A DNA stretch of 55,250 bases. Source: Limosilactobacillus vaginalis DSM 5837 = ATCC 49540 (GTDB taxonomy: Bacteria; Bacillota; Bacilli; Lactobacillales; Lactobacillaceae). The translations under genes and the position numbers were made by a program. The stretch covers positions 331,950 to 387,199 of the forward strand of contig NZ_GG693413.1 in assembly GCF_000159435.1 (NCBI RefSeq), written 5' to 3'. The notes under the pieces are model-generated. The model worked only from the letters and a program-made list of their open reading frames with translations, made no database searches and was not told the origin of the DNA. Positions 9,140-16,557 of this stretch are shown in pieces; the stretch's first letter is position 1; every line of letters starts with the position of its first letter.

Positions 9140-9168
9140 AATCTACACCTGTCGATAAAAAGCGTCAA
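9140..9168 (-). promoter_or_regulatory. copY promoter with Cop-box operator in the spacer
   Basis: On the minus strand: TTGACG (9163-9168), a 17-base spacer, then TAGATT (9140-9145). GACAGGTGTA (9144-9153) fits the CopY consensus KACANNTGTA and overlaps the -10, so a bound repressor would block polymerase. It lies about 20 bases before the copY start. Confidence 0.75.
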
Positions 9169-9196
9169 ACAATTTCTGGTTTAATCCAAATACTTA

Positions 9197-9225
9197 TTGT
9201 GACCTAGATCAAGATCTGCTAAACT
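9197..9225 (+). promoter_or_regulatory. Candidate promoter of the MFS gene
   Basis: TTGTGA (9197-9202), 17 bases, then TAAACT (9220-9225), about 40 bases before the MFS start and divergent from the copY promoter. Confidence 0.5.
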
Positions 9226-9263
9226 ACTGCATTAGTTATGCTAATTTTTCTAAAAAGGAGTCG

Positions 9264-10637
9264 ATGTTCTTGAGCGACCAGCGAATTAGGCGTGCCCTAA
9301 TTATAATGGTTTTTGGAACTTTCTTCGGGATTCTTTGTTCAACCTTAATGAATATTGCATTGCCAACATTTATGGACGTTTTTCATATTAGTGAAGCCCA
9401 CGTTCAATGGGTAACGAACGGCTATATGTTAGTCAATGCGTTAATGATTCCGGTTAGTTCCTACCTTATTAAACGATTCTCATTTAAATGGCTATTTATC
9501 TTCTTTACGGGAATTTTTCTTTGCGGAACCTTAATCGGCGGGTTAGCGAATTCCTTTAACCTCCTAGTAATTGCTCGGATGATCCAAGCAATCGGTGCCG
9601 GAATGATGATGCCCCTTGTCAATGTTCTTGCAATTCGTTATGCTCTCCCAGGGAAGAAGGGCCGAATAATGGGAATTATTGGTCTTGCATTTAACTGTGC
9701 ACCAATCCTTGGACCCGCGGTATCAGGTTTTATGCTTGATTACCTCTCGTGGCGATACCTATTTATTTTGATTATCCCCTTTGCAGTGATTACATTACTT
9801 TTATCACTTTGGATGCTCCCTTATATTCCCCATAACGAATTCCCCCAATTTAACGGTTTAGGTTTTACGGTAATTACCCTCGGCTTATGGTCCTTATTAA
9901 TGGGCCTTTCAAATGTTTCTAATTATCCGCTATTATCGTTTAATGTTGGTGGAATGGCAATTATTGGGCTAGTATTCATTGTTATTTTTTATCTCAATCA
10001 ACGAAGAAGTACCCACCCATTGATTAACCTCAGTGTGTTTGAACATCGACAATTTCTCCTGGCAACCGTCATTAATATGCTAATTACCGCGACAATGTAC
10101 GGCAATGCTATTTTGATTCCGTTGCTTGTTCAGATTGTTCTTGAAGAAAGTACCGTGATCTCCGCAATCGCTGTTCTTCCAGGGGCAATCCTTACAGGGC
10201 TATTGTCAACAACTAGCGGTCGATTCTATGATCACTACCCTATTCAATGGCTTGTTGGTGCTGGACTACTAATTGATATTTTCGGGACAACCGGACAGGC
10301 AATGATCGGTGCCCGGAGTTCAGTGGTTATCATTACGGTTTTTCAAACGGTACGCCAATTTGGACTAGTAACAATGTTAATTCCACTTCAGACACAGGCG
10401 CTTTCACTCTTACCCAACGAAATTGTTCCCGATGCGGTGGCCTGTTTTAATACCTTGCGACAAATTGCAGCAGCATTTGGGACCGCACTAATCGTCTCTG
10501 TTGTCGGGATCGTAAACCACCTTATCCATAACTCAACCTCCCATTTAGGAATCCAATCAGGATTTGCTTTTTGCCTAGTTCTTCTCTTGATTTCTCTCAT
10601 TCTCAGCAGGAAGCTTTATCACCAAATAAAAAGTTAG
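9264..10637 (+). CDS. MFS transporter, DHA2-type multidrug efflux protein
   Basis: A 457-residue, multi-helix drug:proton antiporter resembling the 14-helix DHA2 (EmrB/QacA/LmrB) group. Visible family features are STLMNIALPTFMDVFHISE in helix 1 and the following loop, WVTNGYMLVNALMIPVSSYL in helix 2, and the motif C-like LGPAVSGFMLDYLSWRYLF. It should export hydrophobic toxicants; the substrate is unknown. AAGGAG (9255-9260) is only three bases before the ATG at 9264 but nine before TTG at 9270, so the true start may be TTG two codons on. It is divergent from copY, followed by a terminator, and probably monocistronic. Confidence 0.88.
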   Translation: MFLSDQRIRRALIIMVFGTFFGILCSTLMNIALPTFMDVFHISEAHVQWVTNGYMLVNALMIPVSSYLIKRFSFKWLFIFFTGIFLCGTLIGGLANSFNLLVIARMIQAIGAGMMMPLVNVLAIRYALPGKKGRIMGIIGLAFNCAPILGPAVSGFMLDYLSWRYLFILIIPFAVITLLLSLWMLPYIPHNEFPQFNGLGFTVITLGLWSLLMGLSNVSNYPLLSFNVGGMAIIGLVFIVIFYLNQRRSTHPLINLSVFEHRQFLLATVINMLITATMYGNAILIPLLVQIVLEESTVISAIAVLPGAILTGLLSTTSGRFYDHYPIQWLVGAGLLIDIFGTTGQAMIGARSSVVIITVFQTVRQFGLVTMLIPLQTQALSLLPNEIVPDAVACFNTLRQIAAAFGTALIVSVVGIVNHLIHNSTSHLGIQSGFAFCLVLLLISLILSRKLYHQIKS

Positions 10638-10649
10638 AATATAAAAATA

Positions 10650-10692
10650 AAGTCGGACAATGGACCGAAAATGGTTCATTGCCCGGCTTTTT
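10650..10692 (+). terminator. Rho-independent terminator after the MFS gene
   Basis: An imperfect stem between AAGTCGGACAATGGACC (from 10650) and GGTTCATTGCCCGGCTTT, followed by a short T-run. It may also serve the leftward azlD. Confidence 0.75.
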
Positions 10693-10712
10693 AACAAGAT
10701 CAAGATTTCTTT

Positions 10713-11051
10713 TTAGAAAACAAAATTCACTAAAATAATGTAGCTAACCGTCCCCACCAATAGCGACAAACACATGCTTCGTTTTCGTAAGTGGACGAGG
10801 ATTGTAATAATACTAGCAATAATTTCTGGTAAGCCAAAATCGCCACTAAGGAAGTGAACATTTCTAAAGCAATAGACCACGAGCATCCCCATAATTGCTG
10901 GTGGAAGAAAATCACCTAGTCCTTCAATAAAGGGACTCAATTCTTCTTTACCATTTCGTTGGCGGCCAAAAACAAGGAATGGAACGACACGGGTAAAGAA
11001 GTTAGCGACTGCAGCGATCGCTATTGAAATCACTTGTTGAACAACTGTCAT
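10713..11051 (-). CDS. azlD: AzlD family branched-chain amino-acid exporter small subunit
   Basis: A 112-residue membrane protein of the AzlD family with about three to four hydrophobic helices. Typical segments are FFTRVVPFLVFGR and LPPAIMGMLVVYCF. AzlD works with AzlC as a two-component exporter of branched-chain amino acids and related compounds (BrnFE-like). It begins three bases after the azlC stop, so the pair is one operon. Confidence 0.88.
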   Translation of the reverse strand: MTVVQQVISIAIAAVANFFTRVVPFLVFGRQRNGKEELSPFIEGLGDFLPPAIMGMLVVYCFRNVHFLSGDFGLPEIIASIITILVHLRKRSMCLSLLVGTVSYIILVNFVF

Positions 11052-11054
11052 TTC

Positions 11055-11750
11055 TTAATCATCCCCCTTTGCATGACGCCTTGTTAAATAGTAATATTCC
11101 GCAACCAGCAAGAGTAAGGTAACAATCAAAAAGTACGTCTTGCCAACAGCCAGCAAGCTAATGATGGTAATTAAGACCCCACTAATGGAACTAACATGAC
11201 TCTTTTCTTGTAAGAATTGATCCAATGCCAAAACAATGAATAGGGCCGTCATAACAAAATCAAGTCCCTTAACTTGGAGCTGGAAGACACTTCCCAAGAA
11301 GCCGCCTAAGAAGGCCCCAAGAACCCAATAACCCCAATCCAAGACCGTGATCCATGTATTAACCTTTACTTGACTCATTTCTTGTGGAACTTTGGTGTAG
11401 TGGTTAATAACAAAGGTCTCATCAGTTAGGCCAAAGATTAACAGCCACTTTCGCCATCCAGCATGTCGGTACTGTTTGAGCATTGATAGGGCATAGAATG
11501 ACTGACGAAAACCGACCACCAAGGTAATTAAAAGGACGTTCAAGGGATTAAAATGTTGGACTAGCATATTGGCAATCACAAATTCAACTGATCCTCCATA
11601 AATCGTTAGCGCCATCAATGTCGGATACCAAAAAGAAAACCCCAGGTTGTGCATGTAAAGGCCGTACCCCAGACCCAGTGTCACATAACCAAACAGGACT
11701 GGCATCGACTTTCCCAATGCAAAGCGGAATTCACCATCCAGCTTTTTCAT
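11055..11750 (-). CDS. azlC: AzlC family branched-chain amino-acid exporter large subunit
   Basis: A 231-residue polytopic membrane protein of the AzlC/BrnF family. Family segments include GYVTLGLGYGLYMHNLGF, YGGSVEFVIANML, LVVGFRQSFYALSML and FGLTDETFVIN. It is the large half of a branched-chain amino-acid efflux pair with azlD. A GGGGGAG ribosome-binding site lies just before the ATG. The promoter shares sequence with a perfect palindrome, which suggests a dedicated regulator bound there; no regulator gene is adjacent. Confidence 0.9.
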   Translation of the reverse strand: MKKLDGEFRFALGKSMPVLFGYVTLGLGYGLYMHNLGFSFWYPTLMALTIYGGSVEFVIANMLVQHFNPLNVLLITLVVGFRQSFYALSMLKQYRHAGWRKWLLIFGLTDETFVINHYTKVPQEMSQVKVNTWITVLDWGYWVLGAFLGGFLGSVFQLQVKGLDFVMTALFIVLALDQFLQEKSHVSSISGVLITIISLLAVGKTYFLIVTLLLLVAEYYYLTRRHAKGDD

Positions 11751-11789
11751 TACTTACTCCCCCTCGGAATAAAAAATCAATTGACTTTT

Positions 11790-11836
11790 ATTTTAGCGAA
11801 CGACCTTGATGCATACAAGAACTAAATTGTATGCAT
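11790..11836 (-). promoter_or_regulatory. azlCD promoter with overlapping palindromic operator
   Basis: On the minus strand: TTGTAT (11813-11818), 17 bases, then TAAAAT (11790-11795). The -35 lies inside a perfect 10-bp inverted repeat, ATGCATACAA (11809-11818) and TTGTATGCAT (11827-11836), with an 8-base spacer. The layout fits a repressor operator. Confidence 0.65.
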
Positions 11837-11850
11837 TACAGTGCGACCGC

Positions 11851-11890
11851 AAAAAAAGACATGATACCGATTAACCATCGGTACCATGCC
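11851..11890 (-). terminator. Rho-independent terminator after the GNAT gene
   Basis: On the minus strand a stem GGCATGGTACCGAT / ATCGGTATCATGTC is followed by a run of seven T residues. It lies 17 bases beyond the GNAT stop. Confidence 0.88.
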
Positions 11891-11906
11891 CAAGATTACA
11901 ATTTGT

Positions 11907-12434
11907 TTAATCCTTTTGTGTTACTAGTTCGTAAACGTAGGATTCTTCTTCAGGACGATATACACCGTGAAGTTCACCAACTTTAGTGAAGCCATTCTTG
12001 GTGATTAAGTGTTGCATGATTTCGTTGTTTTCATGGGTATCAATCCGAAGAGACTTAATATCCTTCCGATTTTCTTTGATATAATCAATCACACTTTCAA
12101 AAAGTCGTGAAGCGTAACCGTGACCGGCATGCTTTGAATGGATCGCAACCCGGTGAATAACTTGGTACTTATCAGTATCTACCAACCACTTGCCATCCAG
12201 AGCATCGTATGAGTGGTCTGGTGCATCCACAATGGCTAAGGCACCTACAGTTTGGTCATCGTCTGACTCAACTAGGTATGCCCAACCGTGCTGAATATCT
12301 TCCTTAATGTGTTCTTCGTTCGGGTAATCACCCTGCCATTGATCAATTCCCCGTTCTGCTAATTGGTTACGACCATCGCGAAGAATATCCATCACTGTAT
12401 CCAAGTCTTCCATGGTAGCTTTGCGTAATTGCAT
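11907..12434 (-). CDS. GNAT family N-acetyltransferase
   Basis: A 175-residue single-domain GCN5-related acetyltransferase. MQLRKATMEDLDTVMDIL is the typical first strand and helix. HRVAIHSKHAGHGYASRLFE is the acetyl-CoA pyrophosphate-binding motif A (Q/RxxGxG/A), and NGFTKVGELHGVY is motif B. The acceptor substrate cannot be read from the sequence. It is monocistronic, with a strong terminator, and is divergent from the DNA glycosylase gene. Confidence 0.88.
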   Translation of the reverse strand: MQLRKATMEDLDTVMDILRDGRNQLAERGIDQWQGDYPNEEHIKEDIQHGWAYLVESDDDQTVGALAIVDAPDHSYDALDGKWLVDTDKYQVIHRVAIHSKHAGHGYASRLFESVIDYIKENRKDIKSLRIDTHENNEIMQHLITKNGFTKVGELHGVYRPEEESYVYELVTQKD

Positions 12435-12568
12435 TCGTATTACCTTCCCTTCTGATAAATTGAAATTTAATTTTCACAAATTAACAACCATACTAACTTA
12501 CCATATTAACAATGACATGTGCAAGCCAAAAGTTTTGCTTCCCTTAATCCTACCGCAAAGCCCGGTTT

Positions 12569-12591
12569 AATGATAAATTAAGGGTATCATT
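12569..12591. promoter_or_regulatory. Inverted repeat before the DNA glycosylase gene
   Basis: AATGATA (12569-12575) and TATCATT (12585-12591) are perfect complements around a 9-base spacer, directly before the AGGAGG site. An outer pair CCCTTAAT (12541-12548) / ATTAAGGG (12577-12584) is also present. It may be an operator; the assignment is weak. Confidence 0.3.
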
Positions 12592-12610
12592 ACGAGGAGG
12601 AAAAGGAAGC

Positions 12611-13252
12611 ATGAATCTTACCATTACGGAATTATATGAGAAAATGCACCAAAATATGGGAAATTCCGGTTGGTGGCCTGCTGAATCAAAAGCCGAAATC
12701 ATCGTTGGTGCAATCATGATTCAGAATACCAATTGGCGAAATGCCGATAAAGCTGTTGCTGGGTTTCGAAAGCAAACTAATTTTGATCTCAATAAAATTC
12801 GCCAACTAACTACTGAGGAATTACAGGCTCTCGTTCGACCAGCAGGATTTTATAAGAATAAAAGTCGAGCAGTTGCGGCTATTTTTACCTGGCTATTGCA
12901 ATATGACAACGACTACCAACAAGTTTGCCAAGTTCTAGGCCCAAAATTACGACAAGAACTGCTCAAACTTCACGGAATTGGTGATGAAACCGCTGATGTC
13001 CTGCTCACCTATATTTTTGAACAGCCAACGTTTATCAGCGATAAATATGCCCGGGTATTGTTCACCCAACTAGGCGTTCCCAACCTTACTAATTACCAAA
13101 GTCTCGCAAAGCAAGTTAAACTGCCTGCTGACTTCACTAGTACAGCTGCTCAAGACTTTCATGGTTTAATTGACGAGTTTGGCAAAATCTATTTTCATCC
13201 ACTGACAAAATTTCAAGAAAGTTTTCTTGCTGGTGATCAGCTAATTCTGTAA
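12611..13252 (+). CDS. HhH-GPD DNA glycosylase (MagIII / endonuclease III-like, no Fe-S cluster)
   Basis: A 213-residue base-excision-repair glycosylase of the HhH-GPD superfamily. The N-terminus with AIMIQNTNWRNADKAV matches the Nth/MagIII fold. The helix-hairpin-helix is LHGIGDETADVLL (about residues 119-131), and the catalytic Asp lies in ISDKYARVLF. The lysine used by bifunctional endonuclease III is Glu here, so a monofunctional 3-methyladenine glycosylase of the MagIII type is more likely. No four-cysteine Fe-S loop is seen at the C-terminus, which ends 12 bases inside the convergent GT8 gene. Confidence 0.82.
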   Translation: MNLTITELYEKMHQNMGNSGWWPAESKAEIIVGAIMIQNTNWRNADKAVAGFRKQTNFDLNKIRQLTTEELQALVRPAGFYKNKSRAVAAIFTWLLQYDNDYQQVCQVLGPKLRQELLKLHGIGDETADVLLTYIFEQPTFISDKYARVLFTQLGVPNLTNYQSLAKQVKLPADFTSTAAQDFHGLIDEFGKIYFHPLTKFQESFLAGDQLIL

Positions 13253-14068
13253 ACTTGACTGAAGTTTTGCTGTCATGTGGAAATACTGCTTATATAGAGC
13301 CGTCAGTCTCCCTGAGTTTTTCGTTGGCAACCACGGCTTTTCACGACCACAGTAATGTAAAATCACCGTATTTTTGATTACCCAATCAAGGTCCCACTCG
13401 CCAAGCGAAATCGTTTCATAAATTTTTCCGTTGCGGGTATCAAAGTTATATAATTGGTCAGGAATTGTTTTGATCCGCTCACTATAGAGCGCATTTAATA
13501 CATCCTGATCGGGAAGAAGCAAAATGTGGCGGCGAATGTAATCAAAAATTTGATCAGCATCAACCTCTTGACGCATCAAATCAAGATTCATTAAGAGCAC
13601 CCCTGAGTTATAATAGCCATCTGCTCCGAAGTTCTGTAAACGAATCTTATTAATTACGTCAGTAGTATTCGTTAAGCTGGCATGGATTGCTGAAGCGAAA
13701 AGGTTATTGCCCAATGCAGTACTATATAAGGGTGAAAGGTCATTAATACAAAGTATGTCAGCATCCAGATAAAGGATTTTATGGAGATCCTGAGGAAGCA
13801 TTTGGTGAGCTAGTAGTCGGTAATAAATCGTGGTTGGGTAGCGATCGGTTACCGGAGCATTTTCAAATAACGATTGCTTAACCATTACTGGATGGTACGC
13901 CATCTTTAAGTGCTTGCAAAAAGCAGCTAATTCCGCTTCCTTTGTCAGCCGATTTTTCTGCAAAACATAAATATTGAATTCCTGAGACTTGGTGTTTAAA
14001 TGAATCGACAGTAAGACGGTTTCTAACTGTTGAACAAAATTATCATCAATCGCAAATAATAAGTTCAT
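13241..14068 (-). CDS. Glycosyltransferase family 8 protein
   Basis: A 275-residue GT8 (GT-A fold, retaining) glycosyltransferase. It starts MNLLFAIDDNFVQQLETVLLSI, the family opening, and carries the DxD metal/nucleotide-sugar motif in YLDADILCINDLSPLY (about residues 97-112). YNSGVLLMNL and LPDQDVLNALY follow as GT8 signatures. HYCGREKPW near the C-terminus provides the conserved His/Gly. It likely transfers galactose or glucose to a cell-wall polysaccharide, lipid or protein; the acceptor is unknown. It is a single gene, not in a polysaccharide cluster. Confidence 0.9.
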   Translation of the reverse strand: MNLLFAIDDNFVQQLETVLLSIHLNTKSQEFNIYVLQKNRLTKEAELAAFCKHLKMAYHPVMVKQSLFENAPVTDRYPTTIYYRLLAHQMLPQDLHKILYLDADILCINDLSPLYSTALGNNLFASAIHASLTNTTDVINKIRLQNFGADGYYNSGVLLMNLDLMRQEVDADQIFDYIRRHILLLPDQDVLNALYSERIKTIPDQLYNFDTRNGKIYETISLGEWDLDWVIKNTVILHYCGREKPWLPTKNSGRLTALYKQYFHMTAKLQSSLQN

Positions 14069-14138
14069 TATAAATTTCCTCCAAACACTACTAATTATAT
14101 CAATTGTACTAACTAAAATACTTGAAAGGATTGATTTG

Positions 14139-14795
14139 ATGAATCAAGAACAACAACTAGCGACAGTTAAGCAATTTACGGTTAATAAACTCGCCAATGA
14201 TCGGACTGGTCACGGGATGGACCATATTAATCGAGTTGTGAAGAATGCCGCCCGGATTGCGATCGGTGAGGGTTATGATCCCTTCCTGCCCCAAGTAGCG
14301 GCCTATCTTCACGACACAGTAGACGAAAAGATTGTTGATAGTGTTACTGCTGCTCAAAATGAGGTCAAAGGATTTCTTCAAAAAATCGGAATGACCACCG
14401 AGCACGTGAACACCGTGATGGAAACAATTGATAACATCTCGTTTGCTCATACCCTAGAGGGACATCAGATTCAGCTTAGCAAAACAGCCCAGATTGTGCG
14501 AGACGCTGACTGGTTAGATGCAATTGGGGCAATTGGAATCACCCGTGCAATCTACTATGGTGGTGCTCATGGCGAAGTTATTTATGACCCGAAAATTAAG
14601 CCACGGAAAAAAATGAGCAAACAAGAATACCGTAATCTTGACGATGAGACAATCATTAACCATTTTGACGAAAAGCTTCTTGGGCTAAAAGACAAACTTT
14701 TTACGCCAACCGCACGCGCAATTGCTGAATATCGACAACAAGTAATGCTTGATTTTCTTCATGAATTTCATCAAGAATGGGACGCTAAAGCATAA
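14139..14795 (+). CDS. HD-domain metal-dependent phosphohydrolase
   Basis: A 218-residue HD-domain hydrolase of the YpgQ/YedJ type. The His and HD metal ligands are in GHGMDHINRVVKNA (about 26-39) and VAAYLHDTVDE (about 62-72), with a later DADWLDAIG motif. Relatives hydrolyse nucleotides or phosphate esters. TTG at 14136 precedes the ATG at 14139, and GAAAGGA (14124-14130) is eight bases before the ATG, so the ATG is preferred. The gene is monocistronic. Confidence 0.87.
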   Translation: MNQEQQLATVKQFTVNKLANDRTGHGMDHINRVVKNAARIAIGEGYDPFLPQVAAYLHDTVDEKIVDSVTAAQNEVKGFLQKIGMTTEHVNTVMETIDNISFAHTLEGHQIQLSKTAQIVRDADWLDAIGAIGITRAIYYGGAHGEVIYDPKIKPRKKMSKQEYRNLDDETIINHFDEKLLGLKDKLFTPTARAIAEYRQQVMLDFLHEFHQEWDAKA

Positions 14796-14845
14796 AAACA
14801 TCTCTGTAGTTAACACAATTGTTAATTACAGAGATGTTTTTATTT
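14796..14845. terminator. Bidirectional Rho-independent terminator
   Basis: A long stem AAAAACATCTCTGTAGTTAAC / GTTAATTACAGAGATGTTTTT with a short loop, between the convergent HD and membrane-protein genes. It overlaps the last codons of the leftward gene. Confidence 0.88.
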
Positions 14846-15469
14846 TTGCTTATCCTGATCTTTTTTCTTCTGATTATTACCCATATCAATAATTACCGAA
14901 TCGTTTGAAGTATCGTGGTTTGTTGAATCAGGTAACAATTTTTTACCAAGATGTAACAATAGAATACTAAGTGGCGGAACTAATAATGCGTAGCAAAGGC
15001 CTGTTAATAAAGAAGTAGGCAATGCTAACCGGGCAATTTCAATCATCCCGTTGCTACTGCCAGTTAATCGCCAGCCGACAATTAAGTAGGCAAGTTCGAG
15101 CAGCACAAGAATGATCAATCCACTACTAATTCCAATAGTAATCATTTGTTGATGACGTAACTCTTGTGAAGTTGCTTGCTGCCACCTAACTACCCAGCCA
15201 CTGAAAAGTGTGGCTAAAGCAGTTACCACCACGGTTAACCAATCGCTTTGGCTAAACCCTAATAAAATCAATTGGGAAGCAACAATTAATAACGCAGAAT
15301 TCAACATTCCTAACAATGGAATCGTTGCGATTGCTAGTAGAGAAGTCACCGGAGCAATAATTGTTCCGCTAGGTAAGACGCCATGCAGGTTTAGCGGTGA
15401 TAGCAGACAAATAGCTAATAGGATAATTAACCAAACAATAACGTGAAATAAACGAATTCTCTTCATCAT
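14840..15469 (-). CDS. Hypothetical polytopic membrane protein
   Basis: No family is recognised. The protein is about 209 residues with roughly six hydrophobic helices and a short polar, lysine/glutamine-rich tail (NNQKKKDQDKQK). Size and topology resemble ECF-transporter S components or similar small permeases, but no diagnostic motif is visible. The ATG at 15469 overlaps the degV stop (ATGATGA), so the gene is translationally coupled to degV and probably in its operon. The longer frame beginning at 15502 is not favoured. Confidence 0.7.
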   Translation of the reverse strand: MMKRIRLFHVIVWLIILLAICLLSPLNLHGVLPSGTIIAPVTSLLAIATIPLLGMLNSALLIVASQLILLGFSQSDWLTVVVTALATLFSGWVVRWQQATSQELRHQQMITIGISSGLIILVLLELAYLIVGWRLTGSSNGMIEIARLALPTSLLTGLCYALLVPPLSILLLHLGKKLLPDSTNHDTSNDSVIIDMGNNQKKKDQDKQK

Positions 15470-16344
15470 GGCAAAGGCTTCTTTTCCGTATCTTGCAACC
15501 AAGCAAGAGCCAGTGCCCCCTGTCCCAAGTGAACACCAACGACCGGACCAAAGTAAGATAATTCAAATTTAATGTCAGGATGATCCGCTTGTAGCTTAGT
15601 TAGCCACTTCTCTCCTGCTTCCTTATCGTTAGCATGGAGAACAATTGCACGTACTGGATAATCCAGCTTTTCAATTGACTCGTTAAAAAGCTGTTCACAC
15701 CGGGCCTTTGCCTTCTTCATTGACCGGACCTTTTCAAAAGCTTCGATATCATGATTAGGATTATCAAAAGAAAGCAATGGCTTAATCCTTAAAATTGATC
15801 CAACAAAGGCGGATGCGTTTGATAGTCGTCCCCCACGCACTAAGTTTTGCAAGTCATCAACAACAAAGACATCACGGAACGTATCTCGTAACTCAGTTAA
15901 TTTCTTTACGATCTCGTCAACGTCTGCTCCTTGCTTAGCTAATTGTGAAGCTTCAATTGCAAGATACCCCATTAACTTAACCGTGATTCCAGAATCAAAG
16001 GGAACAATCTTAATCGTATCCTTCATTTGTTCTGAAAGCTGGGTAATATTGTTGAGAAATCCTGAAATAGTCTTTGTAAGGTGGATACTAATCACAGCAT
16101 CATAGCCATCATCAGCAAGTTTCTGGTAAAGCTCCATCATCTCACCAATTGAGGGCTGAGACGTACTGGGGAAAGTACTAGCCGTCTTTAATTGATCATA
16201 AAATTCCTCGGTGGTGATATCAACACCTTCATGGTAAGTCTTACCATTGAGGATAAACGGGATTGGTACCACATGAATATTATTGGCTGCGATCTCTTCT
16301 TTAGAAAGATAGCAGGTACTGTCAGTTACAACAGCTATTTTCAT
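15466..16344 (-). CDS. DegV family fatty-acid-binding protein
   Basis: A 292-residue DegV protein, FakB-like, the family that presents fatty acids to the FakA kinase for phospholipid synthesis. MKIAVVTDSTCYLSKEE is the classical start. PSTSQPSIGEM carries the Ser contact region, and GRLSNASAFVGSILRIKPLL is a family core motif. ATG at 16344 has a GGAGG site; the frame upstream to 16440 is not typical of the family. No fakA is in the window. It is coupled to the downstream membrane protein. Confidence 0.88.
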   Translation of the reverse strand: MKIAVVTDSTCYLSKEEIAANNIHVVPIPFILNGKTYHEGVDITTEEFYDQLKTASTFPSTSQPSIGEMMELYQKLADDGYDAVISIHLTKTISGFLNNITQLSEQMKDTIKIVPFDSGITVKLMGYLAIEASQLAKQGADVDEIVKKLTELRDTFRDVFVVDDLQNLVRGGRLSNASAFVGSILRIKPLLSFDNPNHDIEAFEKVRSMKKAKARCEQLFNESIEKLDYPVRAIVLHANDKEAGEKWLTKLQADHPDIKFELSYFGPVVGVHLGQGALALAWLQDTEKKPLP

Positions 16345-16477
16345 TAATACTACCTCCATTGGAATGTTGTTATTAATGATTAAAGAATAATTGCATAGTA
16401 AAGGTATTCTAACAACATCGTAATAGATATAGAATACCACATCGCTGTACAGAAACCAATAATCCTAATCCTTTGAA

Positions 16478-16507
16478 TTGTTTATTTGGCAAAACAAACG
16501 GTATAAT
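16478..16507 (+). promoter_or_regulatory. rqcH promoter
   Basis: TTGTTT (16478-16483), 18 bases, then TATAAT (16502-16507), about 50 bases before the ATG. Confidence 0.6.
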
Positions 16508-16557
16508 AGTAATCGCTATAAAAAATCGTTTAATGAAATTAAAGGAGGAACTAACTA

